DNA of 22,432 bases, from positions 1 to 22,432 of the forward strand of contig CABQKC010000027.1 of assembly GCA_902464635.1 (NCBI GenBank), written 5' to 3'. This document shows positions 15,601-22,432 of the stretch, in pieces (within the stretch, counting starts at the first letter, position 1; each line of letters begins with the position of its first letter). This DNA comes from an uncultured Caryophanales bacterium. GTDB lineage: Bacteria; Bacillota_I; Bacilli_A; RFN20; CAG-826. Under the pieces are notes generated by a model that saw only the letters and a list, made by a program, of their open reading frames with translations, searched no databases and was not told where the DNA came from. Position numbers and translations under genes: made by a program.

Positions 15601-16747
15601 AGTAAGTGGCGCCTACTTCAAATTCAGCGTAGGAGCTACTGGAACTTATAGAATCTACACTAGGAATGAAGAGGTTGATACTAATGTTGTCGGTGTTTAT
15701 GAAGAAGGGTCTGAAACTAAGATTGCTGGTTCTTATACCGATGATGATCATCAAAAACACGCTCCATATACATCTTCAACTTATGGCAGAGATACCTATT
15801 CCGAAGTACCTCTAGAAGCCGGAAAGACATATTATCTAAAACTAGATCTTTATGCTAATACCACCAATGAGACTATCCTTCTTGGATTTGGTTTATTAGG
15901 AGAAGGCGATACTTCTAAGACTGCCATTGCAAAAACTTGGACTGATAATGTTATGACATTCGCTGGCAATTTAGGTCCTAAATTCTATTCATTCACCGAA
16001 ACTGAAACAAATTCTTATGATTTGACTACAACTTGTTCAGTTGAAGGTGTTGCTCCTACTGTTGCAATCTATGAAAACGGAAAAGAATTGACTGCAGAAG
16101 GTGCTAAAAAGAATCGTTATACCTTTGAAGCCGGAAAGACTTATGTTGTCAGAGTTCTAACTGCTCAAACCGCTGATGTAACCATTACTAGAGCTGTTCA
16201 TGTCGGCGCCTTTAGTGGAAGTGCTGTTCTTGGATCATATATCGGTGCTCAAAACGGTGGAAATTACTATATAGTAACCGTAACTGTTGACGGAGTTAGT
16301 TATGAAGAAGGAACAGTCTCTGAACCTACTGCCGGTCCAACGACTGTTAATGGAATCACTACATTTACTGCTTCCTCAAGAGATTATTACACGAACGGCA
16401 CTGATATGATTGCAAAAACTGGTTATGGATTCATGTTCCTTTCCAAGAGGCAAACTACTTATAAAGGTTCTGCCGTTAATGGCCAATTTGGGAAAACCGC
16501 TGATGCTAGTATGACTTCTGGCGTTATTCTTCAATCAATAGTTATTGATGGTGGATCTAGAATCTACTCAGTCGTTAAAGACGGAACAATCTACTTTGAT
16601 GCCACAGTTGAATTCGCTGCTGACAATGTAGGTGATATCCACTCTTCTACTAAGCCATTCACTGTAAAAGATGCTTCTGGAACTGTTATTGGAACATTTA
16701 ATGCCAGTAACGGAACCTTAACCGAAGTAACTTCTCCAGCTGCTTAA
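12626..16747 (+). CDS. Giant secreted multidomain surface protein (LRR_5, InlB-like, PPC-like repeats)
   Basis: 1373 residues. N-terminal signal peptide (MKKKTLLIVSTSFALG onward) without a lipobox Cys. Residues about 50-250 form a beta-rich domain of unknown family. A short BspA-like leucine-rich repeat lies at about 255-310 (AFEGCASLTSVTLPDTIAEM, then WTFGNASKLTTIRLP). Next is an InlB B-repeat-like domain at about 393-470 (VTYHLPEGVTLN, FRFGGWYTDEALSTPL). About six pre-peptidase C-like beta-sandwiches follow, at roughly 474-612, 615-731, 740-857, 860-962, 965-1092 and 1095-1194, marked by endings such as VEPGQTYVIVADA, LPAGTYVIKTGY, LEAGKTYYLKLDL and FEAGKTYVVRVL. The C-terminal 180 residues are another beta domain. 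No LPxTG, transmembrane anchor or protease motif is seen. SD AGGAG at 12611-12615. A terminator follows. Confidence 0.85.
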   Translation: MKKKTLLIVSTSFALGVGVIGSGVGALLHQKASTPGVMEDATLPSDEIGARVRLGAEGDAATDPTVAAPTFVSTLGYRLIDEESGAKSIRVYAVLNGYKGLNSASVTRKVEDSTGASVMKEKTIEFGYVYSSIKDAESVTWDDALPAETDTTKNYFVVFTLKNIPEAHWLDKLSVTFAVDNGAIVKSAEALANVKGLMEKEAGVGVTLTQAESGVIFAMGEHKSITEAVVPENYYTYEGHVATFVGKVTRLGDPTVLNTGAFEGCASLTSVTLPDTIAEMGGWTFGNASKLTTIRLPRDLRTVRSNCWSSNSFKTIYWDAVNFVNDEDATITAQLDEIVISENVQSLPNKFLYSTSSVKKVVFKGTTEQWEALKTEANKDNGLFIDNVVTSDNSYIVTYHLPEGVTLNGQSGVVKAEFIKGKTVDYGMAVKEGFRFGGWYTDEALSTPLDTATPVTTNLDLYPKFTEFGPGVSEAKPIVLGEGNTTFTESLVPGYEEVYLKYTAPADAVAGWRYVRINKDTSVTNTDLSIDVSSLGNQKLFFYKDSASTENAIAESSTSYLTDTAKVQRVSGDDGYKRVWVEPGQTYVIVADAYYSTFYPERHWYGDLVIEWSKAENDTIATAASIAFQEEKVVKPAFRGAPATLYKYIPTADQSVAMYLTSYNQLGGVLHCYDATSETPVEVDSVSYKYQSGAAVAENKRSIKLTADHTYIFYVDAYDGATDEKYLSFRIDNPPAGGELSNPIAYTFGSEVTVEQVADIDVFYSFTLEAEQTVNISINGGSYYTAKYLKLLGTDGTEVADAGDEVPEREGSGWYAEEYYGRIALSLTKKLPAGTYVIKTGYVSGSSFSSFKLTSKVMQPGETIYNPLTAEVSSEGVTTLNATSAGTFYQISATQAGFMQFNVAATGSGKLYLVDSTGKTISTATNGQSFYKSVSAGDTLLLKAADAADTLTVTITYPSEIHDGKSRETAYNLALPTSGETVDITFASGRTRVSGAYFKFSVGATGTYRIYTRNEEVDTNVVGVYEEGSETKIAGSYTDDDHQKHAPYTSSTYGRDTYSEVPLEAGKTYYLKLDLYANTTNETILLGFGLLGEGDTSKTAIAKTWTDNVMTFAGNLGPKFYSFTETETNSYDLTTTCSVEGVAPTVAIYENGKELTAEGAKKNRYTFEAGKTYVVRVLTAQTADVTITRAVHVGAFSGSAVLGSYIGAQNGGNYYIVTVTVDGVSYEEGTVSEPTAGPTTVNGITTFTASSRDYYTNGTDMIAKTGYGFMFLSKRQTTYKGSAVNGQFGKTADASMTSGVILQSIVIDGGSRIYSVVKDGTIYFDATVEFAADNVGDIHSSTKPFTVKDASGTVIGTFNASNGTLTEVTSPAA

Positions 16748-16757
16748 AAAACATAGC

Positions 16758-16795
16758 AAAACCGTTAGGGATTAACCTCTCTAGCGGTTTTTCTT
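16758..16795 (+). terminator. Intrinsic terminator after the exoprotein gene
   Basis: AAAACCGTTAG (16758-16768) pairs with CTAGCGGTTTT (16781-16791), an 11-bp stem with one G-U pair and a 12-nt loop, followed by T-rich sequence. It starts 10 nt after the stop codon. Confidence 0.85.
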
Positions 16796-16811
16796 ATGGT
16801 TTTTGGCGTTT

Positions 16812-16828
16812 TTACTTAATTTAAGTAA
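16812..16828. promoter_or_regulatory. Perfect palindrome upstream of operon promoter
   Basis: TTACTTAATTTAAGTAA, two 8-nt inverted arms around a single T, ending 8 nt before the -35 region. A candidate operator for a dimeric regulator of the three-gene lipoprotein operon. Confidence 0.45.
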
Positions 16829-16836
16829 GAAAATCC

Positions 16837-16862
16837 TTGCAAATATTTAGCCTTGCTATAAA
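16837..16862 (+). promoter_or_regulatory. Extended -10 promoter of three-gene lipoprotein operon
   Basis: TTGCTATAAA gives an extended -10 (TG at 16854-16855, TATAAA at 16857-16862). TTGCAA at 16837-16842 would be a -35 with a short 14-nt spacer. Initiation near 16869 leaves a leader of about 40 nt. Confidence 0.55.
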
Positions 16863-16871
16863 TTACACAGG

Positions 16872-16888
16872 CGGAATTATAAATTCCG
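16872..16888 (+). promoter_or_regulatory. Leader hairpin in 5' UTR
   Basis: CGGAATT, loop ATA, AATTCCG: a perfect 7-bp stem starting a few bases after the predicted transcription start and ending 10 nt before the SD (GGAGGT, 16898-16903). It may stabilise the mRNA 5' end or be a protein-binding site. Confidence 0.5.
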
Positions 16889-16907
16889 GTTTCTTTTGGA
16901 GGTAATA

Positions 16908-18308
16908 ATGAGCAAGAAAATTAATCAAATATTGATATTGGTATCATCAACATTATTGCTAGGCTCTTGTAGCAATGATTCCACTAGTGAAAGCAGTTCA
17001 TCTAGTGAAGAAGTAATTGAACCAGTTAGTCCTGTTTATAGCGATATCAATTCTTTTTATAAATCGATCAGTAAGGCTAGAAACTTCACTGTTCAGACCG
17101 ATATTAAGAAAGGGAGCTCGCTTAAGCAATACTTCGATTATTTCACAAATACCTATGTTTATTGTGATTTCGAAGGTGACGAAACTGGATTTGCCTACAA
17201 AGATGGCAAGGTATTCAGGGTTGATAAGAATACCGAGACTAATAAATTCACCGCTAGCGATGAATATCTAGATGAAAATAATAAATCCTATGCTTCTATT
17301 TGGGATAGTGGATTAATATCTAGCCCAGTTCTAGATGCAACATATTTATCAAAAGGAGAAGGGGTAACTACATTAGATATCACTTCAAAGAATCTAAAGC
17401 TTCAATACCTTAGGTTCTTGAAGATAGATGAAACAATGTTATCTGAAATATCTTCCTTCTCGACTTATATTGAAAATAACCTTACTTCAATAAAAGCTAC
17501 CATTAGCAAGACTACCTATACTTCTACATTCTATTCATTCAATGTTACTAGCAATGATGAAGTAGAGGAATTCTTAGCAAGTAATGGGGCTGCTACCCTT
17601 GATCCAATGCTATTAAGGGCAAAAAGTGACTTTGCAACAAATAACTTCACCCATGTCCACCGTGAAAACTTGACTTATGAAGAAAATAATAAATTAACTG
17701 GCTATGAATCATTCCTTCCGGGTTATTATTATGATTTCTATACCAAGGCTTCTGATTACTCAATATATTCAAAAGGATATATCTCTCTCCATAACAAAGA
17801 ATATATAAATGAAGACGGGACTAAAACTAGCTTTGATGGGGCGTACTTGTTCTATCTAAATGATGATAGAAGTGCAGTGAAGTCAATCCTCTCTGCCGGT
17901 CCAGCATTCGTTACCAAGATATATGACATGCCATCTATTATGGATTATCCTTCCAAGATGGAAATGTGGGACCATAATCTCCAGTATTTCTCTCCTACAA
18001 GCGATGCTAGATTTAAAGGAACTGGATTTACTACCGAGGATGGATTGATACTTACTTCCTTCTATAAAAATAGCCAACTAGAGAATTCATTAGTTGCCAT
18101 ATTAGGAAGTTTATCCTCGCTTCAACTAAATAGGTTAGATATGTTTATCGAACAAGGAACAACAATTAGCGAAGATAAGATTACATTCTTGTTCAATGTA
18201 GTTGCTAATGGAGCGACATATGATTGTGTATATGAATATATTGACTTCAATAATTCTGAAATTGAAGCAGTTGATGAATTTGCAGCCAAATTCGTAGATA
18301 AGGAGTAA
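16908..18308 (+). CDS. Surface lipoprotein, possible internal duplication
   Basis: 466 residues from ATG at 16908, placed by the strong SD GGAGGT at 16898-16903; a TTG at 16896 lies inside that SD and is rejected. Lipobox LGSC (Cys near 21) and a Ser/Glu linker to about 40. Two similar beta-rich halves follow: one from about residue 45 (ARNFTVQTDI, FDYFTNTYVYCDFEG) and one from about residue 240 (NNFTHVHRENLTYEE, FLPGYYYDFYTKASDY, YSKGYISLHNKEYIN). The resemblance to LppX/LprG-like lipid carriers is only architectural. It is first of three lipoprotein genes with 2-nt and 15-nt gaps. No enzymatic motif was found. Confidence 0.8.
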   Translation: MSKKINQILILVSSTLLLGSCSNDSTSESSSSSEEVIEPVSPVYSDINSFYKSISKARNFTVQTDIKKGSSLKQYFDYFTNTYVYCDFEGDETGFAYKDGKVFRVDKNTETNKFTASDEYLDENNKSYASIWDSGLISSPVLDATYLSKGEGVTTLDITSKNLKLQYLRFLKIDETMLSEISSFSTYIENNLTSIKATISKTTYTSTFYSFNVTSNDEVEEFLASNGAATLDPMLLRAKSDFATNNFTHVHRENLTYEENNKLTGYESFLPGYYYDFYTKASDYSIYSKGYISLHNKEYINEDGTKTSFDGAYLFYLNDDRSAVKSILSAGPAFVTKIYDMPSIMDYPSKMEMWDHNLQYFSPTSDARFKGTGFTTEDGLILTSFYKNSQLENSLVAILGSLSSLQLNRLDMFIEQGTTISEDKITFLFNVVANGATYDCVYEYIDFNNSEIEAVDEFAAKFVDKE

Positions 18309-18310
18309 AA

Positions 18311-19099
18311 ATGAAAAAGTTATTATTATCAAGTTTATTATTATCCCCATTGTTATTCTCTTGCGGAACTAATTCGTCTTCTAGTAGTGCTACATCTACT
18401 ACCCCTGAATCAACCGATACTGGGACATCGACAACTACTGAAGACGAATTTATCACTGTCAAATGGAACAAAGGCAATACAGTAGGAGAAGATATCTCTA
18501 CATCTGGTACATTTATCGATGTAGCGGTCAAGATTCCCCTAGTTGTAGGCTCTTCTTATTCATTCGGATTCACCTATCCTTCTGGAGATCCTATTGTAGG
18601 GAGTGAGATTAAGATTACCGATAATGGGGTTGCCTCATTGGTTATTAATGATGATGGATCATTTAATCTAACTGGAGAAAAGCAAGGCGAGACCATTTTG
18701 TATGTCTATGGGGCTGATGGATTCTTACATTATAGAGATAAATTAACATTCAGGAATCCATTGTCTAAGAGCGAGATGCTAGACTTCATCGTTAATAAAG
18801 TTGACCATTATGAATCTCAATTTATAAAGGGAATGGATATCTACTTTACTTCTAAAAATAGTGGTCAAATTATCGGCATGGATGAATCTACTACCCTAGC
18901 TAATCCAATTACATTCAGCTTCGAATATAACGATGAAAGCAATGATGAATATGAATATCGCGTTACTAATTACGATAACTCCTCATCTGGCTCGACTGTA
19001 GTCATTACAACATTATATATCATGAAACATGGCTATGTAATGCATCCAGTCACTGCCAATACCCTAGTCGATTTCTTCTTCCCTGTATTTGAGGAATAG
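18311..19099 (+). CDS. Surface lipoprotein, unknown function
   Basis: 262 residues. Signal peptide with lipobox LFSC (Cys near 18), Ser/Thr linker to about 42, then an Ig-like beta domain at about 45-140 (VPLV-type strands; SGDPIVGSEIKITDNG and TGEKQGETILYVYGADG resemble a Big_2 or transglutaminase-type Ig fold). A mixed C-terminal domain (about 145-262) has a DFIVNKVDHYESQF helix followed by strands ending in FFFPVFEE. The ATG follows the previous stop by 2 nt and the SD AAGGAG overlaps that stop, so it is translationally coupled. The same -2 Phe lipobox occurs in two other proteins of this island, which suggests common ancestry of the export signals. Function is not recognised. Confidence 0.75.
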   Translation: MKKLLLSSLLLSPLLFSCGTNSSSSSATSTTPESTDTGTSTTTEDEFITVKWNKGNTVGEDISTSGTFIDVAVKIPLVVGSSYSFGFTYPSGDPIVGSEIKITDNGVASLVINDDGSFNLTGEKQGETILYVYGADGFLHYRDKLTFRNPLSKSEMLDFIVNKVDHYESQFIKGMDIYFTSKNSGQIIGMDESTTLANPITFSFEYNDESNDEYEYRVTNYDNSSSGSTVVITTLYIMKHGYVMHPVTANTLVDFFFPVFEE

Positions 19100-19114
19100 A
19101 AAGGATTATAAATT

Positions 19115-21679
19115 ATGAAAAAGACAACATTATTATTAGTTTTATCTGCCTTAGGAATTGCTAGCTGTGGGGTTACTCCTTCAACTAGTGAAACTCCATC
19201 AACTAACCCTGATACGCAAGGGAGCACGAATACTACAACCTCTACATTAGTCTCTACTGAAGAAGAGGAAGAATATGTAATCAAAGTCAGCGTACCTTCT
19301 AATATCCAGGTAACTCCTTCTAAAACTAAAGCCAAAGAAGGCGAAGAGATTACTTTGACTGTAACTATCGATGAAGGCTTTGAATTAGTATCTTTAAAGG
19401 CTAATGACGAAGTGTTAACAGTTACTAATGGAACTGCTAGCTTTGTTATGCCAAATAGATCAGTTTCAATTACTGCTACTTTAAGTGTTACTGGTGATGT
19501 TACTCTTCAAGGTGGCATTGTCGCTGTTTTAAAGGAAGAAACCCCTGATAGTGGACTTTATGTTGCTAGAAATATCAAAGTTGCATCTACAACTAGCTTC
19601 TCATTCAAGGTTGGTGGTCAAACCTTAAACGTTGTCGATATCGATACCACTAAATGCTTTGCCTCTTTAGGGACTGGCAATACTTCTACTGGCAATGTCT
19701 CTATTGCTGGTGGGGCTACTTATGATTTCTATTATGATGATAATGCCGATCCAGAAATGGGTAGATGCTATATCAAGAAAGTATCTCAAGATACCCTTCC
19801 AAGCGATGTCGGTACTTTAGCTAATCTATTTGATGGACGTATCAAAGCCGAAGATACAATGAATGTATCTGGAGTATCTTCTATTTCCTATTCAAATAAG
19901 ATTACCGATACAAAATATGAATATAGCAATTATTCAAATGGATCTAGCGCAAAAGTAACCAAGGTATCTACTGGTGATGAAAAAGGATTTGTTAGCAAGA
20001 AGATTAATGGCGATGTCTATAGCGTCGTTGATTCTTATGTCGAATATGGAGAGAATCCTTCCTATAACCTAAATACCAAAGCCTATGCTTCTAGATATGG
20101 CTTAGTAGATAAAGAAAGCGATATCACCTATTCTAAGTACCAAATGAGTAGGGGCGAAGCTGAATATGAAGCCCATAAATTCTCCCATGGATTAAATTCT
20201 TTACGTTTTGATATCCAGAATGCCTATTATGTCGGATTTGATTCTTCCTCCACGACTGGAACTGAAGGATTAGGCGCCTTTGATAGGAAAGTTACTTCAA
20301 TTGCCGGGGCAAAAGGATTCAAGGTATCATTAGATTCCTATAGAGAAATAGATACAACAAATTCGACTAATCTCGATGATTCCGAGAAAGAAGTATCTTA
20401 TTATCTATATGATGTAGACTTTAGCTTTGATAAAGCAGGAAGGCCATTAAGTGGTACCTATACTGCTAAAAAATATGGTAAGGATGCCTATGACTTCTCT
20501 ACCCATACATTGACTAATCCTGATAAGTTCACTCTTATCGGAAGCCTAGAATTTACCTATACATATGGAGCCACCGATAAGCTTAATGAGGTTGATGATT
20601 CTATGTATCTATCTTCTTCAATTAGCGCGACTTTCACCGATGGATTATTAGGAAGTGAATATGAAGGAAAGAATGCCCTTCAATTAAAATCTGCCGATAC
20701 TGATGTAAATGAATTCATGAGCCTAACTTCTAATGCTCCTAAAGCCTTAGATAAATCAAATTATGTCATCATGGCTTCTAGCGACCCAACAGTTATTGGA
20801 CCTCGTAGCGCTAATGAGCCACTTCGCTTTGCTACTAAAAAAGCAGGCAAGGCTACACTTACTATTGGTAATCCTGGTGTCCCAAGCGCTCCAAAAACTA
20901 CTGTTGAAGTTGAAGTAGTTACCAATATCACCGTATGGGGATTCTATATGGTTGGTGAGAATGGCTATTCAGTACCAGATGCCCTTTATGCTTCTGATAA
21001 GGTTCTCATGGAAACCGGCACCAAGTTCAGATTCAGGGTTTATGGAACTCCAAAGAATGTTGATCTTCCATTTACCATTACGGTTGATAAGCCAGATGTC
21101 ATGAATATTTGGGCCGAGGCAAATAAAGATGGCCATTATTACATCAATTATGATGCAGCTAAGTCAGTCATCTCTGCCCAAACCGAAATTAAAGTTACCA
21201 TCAATTCTGCATTCTATTATGAAGGCAGTGGACCAACTGTATTCACTGTTACCTTAGTACCTGGATCAAGCTTCTCTCCAGTAGGAACTTGGTATATGGC
21301 TACTAAATATGACATAGATAGTAATCCAACTGCATGCGATAAGAATGTCATTGCTAATATCAAACTATATGAAGATAGTGCAGAAACACTTTCTAGCATC
21401 ACTTATAAGAATGTAACCTATAAATTCTCATTCTCTATTGATGAGAGCACAAAGAAGTGGACGTTTGGGAACAGGTCTTCTACTAGCGGTATTAAATTTG
21501 ACATCTATATGTCTGAAACTGATAATGGATATCTAGGCATTGCTCTTCATAAACCAGCTGAATGGGCTGGTCTTGATAGCGGAACAGAACCTGTTGATAT
21601 CCTTGGTTCAGTTGTTGAAGAGGAAGGATTTGCAACTGTTCAGTATCAAGTATTTGTCCCATCTTCCTTTGCTAAATAA
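19115..21679 (+). CDS. Large surface lipoprotein with InlB-divergent and Ig-like domains
   Basis: 854 residues. Lipobox IASC (Cys near 19), Ser/Thr linker to about 50. Residues about 52-130 match the divergent InlB B-repeat pattern (VTPSKTKAKEGEEITLTVTI, then GFELVSLKANDEVL and SFVMPNRSVSITATLS). A beta domain follows at about 130-235, then a long beta-rich region at about 235-505 that resembles the N-terminal region of the 639-residue minus-strand lipoprotein (VDFSFDKAGRPLSGTYT, SLEFTYTYGA, DDSMYLSS). A Big_2-like segment (about 530-615), another beta domain (about 618-730) and a C-terminal domain starting VGTWYMATKYD (about 735-854) complete it. SD AAAGGA lies 9 nt upstream. It is last in the three-gene operon and followed by a strong terminator. 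No catalytic motif was seen. Confidence 0.8.
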   Translation: MKKTTLLLVLSALGIASCGVTPSTSETPSTNPDTQGSTNTTTSTLVSTEEEEEYVIKVSVPSNIQVTPSKTKAKEGEEITLTVTIDEGFELVSLKANDEVLTVTNGTASFVMPNRSVSITATLSVTGDVTLQGGIVAVLKEETPDSGLYVARNIKVASTTSFSFKVGGQTLNVVDIDTTKCFASLGTGNTSTGNVSIAGGATYDFYYDDNADPEMGRCYIKKVSQDTLPSDVGTLANLFDGRIKAEDTMNVSGVSSISYSNKITDTKYEYSNYSNGSSAKVTKVSTGDEKGFVSKKINGDVYSVVDSYVEYGENPSYNLNTKAYASRYGLVDKESDITYSKYQMSRGEAEYEAHKFSHGLNSLRFDIQNAYYVGFDSSSTTGTEGLGAFDRKVTSIAGAKGFKVSLDSYREIDTTNSTNLDDSEKEVSYYLYDVDFSFDKAGRPLSGTYTAKKYGKDAYDFSTHTLTNPDKFTLIGSLEFTYTYGATDKLNEVDDSMYLSSSISATFTDGLLGSEYEGKNALQLKSADTDVNEFMSLTSNAPKALDKSNYVIMASSDPTVIGPRSANEPLRFATKKAGKATLTIGNPGVPSAPKTTVEVEVVTNITVWGFYMVGENGYSVPDALYASDKVLMETGTKFRFRVYGTPKNVDLPFTITVDKPDVMNIWAEANKDGHYYINYDAAKSVISAQTEIKVTINSAFYYEGSGPTVFTVTLVPGSSFSPVGTWYMATKYDIDSNPTACDKNVIANIKLYEDSAETLSSITYKNVTYKFSFSIDESTKKWTFGNRSSTSGIKFDIYMSETDNGYLGIALHKPAEWAGLDSGTEPVDILGSVVEEEGFATVQYQVFVPSSFAK

Positions 21680-21693
21680 GTAAGTTCATTAAA

Positions 21694-21730
21694 GGCTATC
21701 TAATTAACCATTAGGTAGTCTTTTTCTTTT
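21694..21730 (+). terminator. Intrinsic terminator of the lipoprotein operon
   Basis: GGCTATCTAAT (21694-21704) pairs with ATTAGGTAGTC (21710-21720): 11 bp with two G-U pairs, loop TAACC, then TTTTTCTTTT. It begins 14 nt after the stop codon. Confidence 0.88.
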
Positions 21731-22432
21731 GTCTTGTCTCTAACCACGTGGAAACTGTCCTTCGCTTGCAATCAGAGGTATAAACTTTGTTTATTTTCTA
21801 TAAAACCACACTTTTATTCACATATCTATGTAACCTAAAGGTTGCTTTAACAATCTATTATTAAAGCTTTAAAAAAATGGGCTAGACCTAGGGTTGAGAC
21901 TGGTAACATGCATTTAAAAACGGGAGACTATAAAAGTAACATGTTTTGTTAATCCGCTGTTAAAAAAGAAGGATTATTACTTTGTAGTAAAATAATGAGT
22001 TTTCTTAATTGAAGTTTTCTATTCTTAAATAAAATTTATCTATTACAATAACTGATTTGGCTTCTACGCCACGATAAAATGGCATAGTAAAATTAATGAA
22101 TGGCGTAGTAAAATTGACTGATGACGAAGAAAAAGTCCTCGATAAAAATTAAGCACAGCCTTTGTAGCACTCTGCAGCATGACCTATCAATAACAAATAT
22201 TGCACAAACATTGTTCTGACCAATAGTTTCCACCATGTGTGAAGCGTGTTAACATATTTTGTACATGTTAAAGCCGGGGATGAAGTATCTAGCGAATTCA
22301 ACAAACCTATTACTTTTAATATGGATGAATGGGGATGTTTTCGTATCCTTGTTCGGTCCTTACATAGGTAATACATGGTGAGCTAGAAAAAAAGACGTCG
22401 AAAGCAAAAAAATATAAAGGTGTACGAATTTT
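21731..22432. other. Gene-poor AT-rich tail
   Basis: About 700 nt without a convincing gene on either strand. It holds the palindromes CCACGTGG (21746-21753) and TTAAAGCTTTAA (21861-21872), a hairpin GCTTTAA/TTAAAGC (21844-21867), and a cluster of short repeats at 22064-22115. Frames are short and broken by stops, as in a decayed gene or element. An 18-codon frame at 22096-22152 (MNGVVKLTDDEEKVLDKN) lacks an SD and is not called a gene. No tRNA or riboswitch was recognised. Confidence 0.6.
22064..22115. repeat. Repeat cluster GGCRTAGTAAAAT with inverted CTACGCCA
   Basis: ATGGCATAGTAAAATT (22079-22094) and ATGGCGTAGTAAAATT (22100-22115) are 21 nt apart. A weaker copy, GCCACGATAAAAT, directly precedes the first. 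CTACGCCA (22064-22071) is the exact reverse complement of TGGCGTAG (22101-22108). Multiple short subterminal repeats of this style occur at IS21-family ends; no transposase is present here, so this is only a resemblance. Confidence 0.5.

Noticed and set aside
16500..16747. Sortase or C-terminal membrane anchor on the exoprotein
   Set aside because: The C-terminus ends in TEVTSPAA with no LPxTG-like motif, hydrophobic helix or basic tail.
16896..16907. TTG start of the 466-residue lipoprotein
   Set aside because: The TTG is part of the SD GGAGG; the ATG at 16908 begins a standard signal peptide.
22149..22376. 75-codon frame on the minus strand
   Set aside because: No SD, no recognisable motif, rich in rare-looking residue combinations (Cys, Trp, His), and located in a region with broken frames.
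1..22432. CRISPR array, tRNA or rRNA genes
   Set aside because: No regularly spaced repeats longer than 24 bp, no cloverleaf with a TTCRANNC arm and CCA end, and no rRNA-like conserved tracts were recognised.

Overview
The window looks like a low-GC Gram-positive-type genome (Bacilli or Mollicutes-related, perhaps one of the uncultured gut or rumen lineages once placed in Tenericutes). This rests on the AT-rich codon use, Shine-Dalgarno (SD) sites of the AGGAG type, seven lipobox signal peptides, and the lack of outer-membrane features. TGG encodes Trp and the HAD hydrolase gene ends at an apparently genuine TGA, so the standard code is used and this is not a Mycoplasma/Spiroplasma-type genome. 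No species is assigned.

Layout. (1) Positions 1-5820, plus strand, hold metabolic genes: the tail of an unidentified upstream frame, a mannose-1-phosphate guanylyltransferase with a GT4 glycosyltransferase (GDP-mannose synthesis and probable use), a HAD phosphatase, an MntP-like manganese exporter, an M18 aminopeptidase and a uridine kinase-family protein. The three genes starting at 2488, 3192 and 3839 each have a TATAAT-like box only 10-13 nt before ATGG and no SD, which suggests leaderless or nearly leaderless mRNAs. (2) Positions 5825-10032, minus strand, hold an AAA_14/DUF4143 ATPase and a two-gene lipoprotein operon joined by a TAATG overlap. (3) Positions 10033-10372 form a divergent regulatory region with a near-perfect 22-nt inverted repeat around the ATPase promoter. 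(4) Positions 10373-21679, plus strand, hold five more lipoproteins and a 1373-residue secreted multidomain protein with BspA-like LRR, InlB-like and about six PPC-like domains. These are arranged as a single gene, a two-gene unit and a three-gene operon, with intrinsic terminators after the last two. (5) Positions 21680-22432 have no convincing gene; they contain a terminator and short repeats that resemble a decayed insertion-sequence end.

The main feature is the surface-protein island: about 14 kb of 7 lipoproteins plus the giant exoprotein, built from Ser/Thr-rich linkers, Big_2-like Ig folds, InlB-type repeats and unrecognised beta-rich domains. Two adjacent lipoproteins (10373 and 11511) are clear paralogues, and the larger proteins share a modular plan with a small C-terminal beta domain. 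They probably coat the cell and bind glycans or host/community surfaces. No enzymatic motif, sortase signal or C-terminal anchor was seen in them, so their function is unknown.
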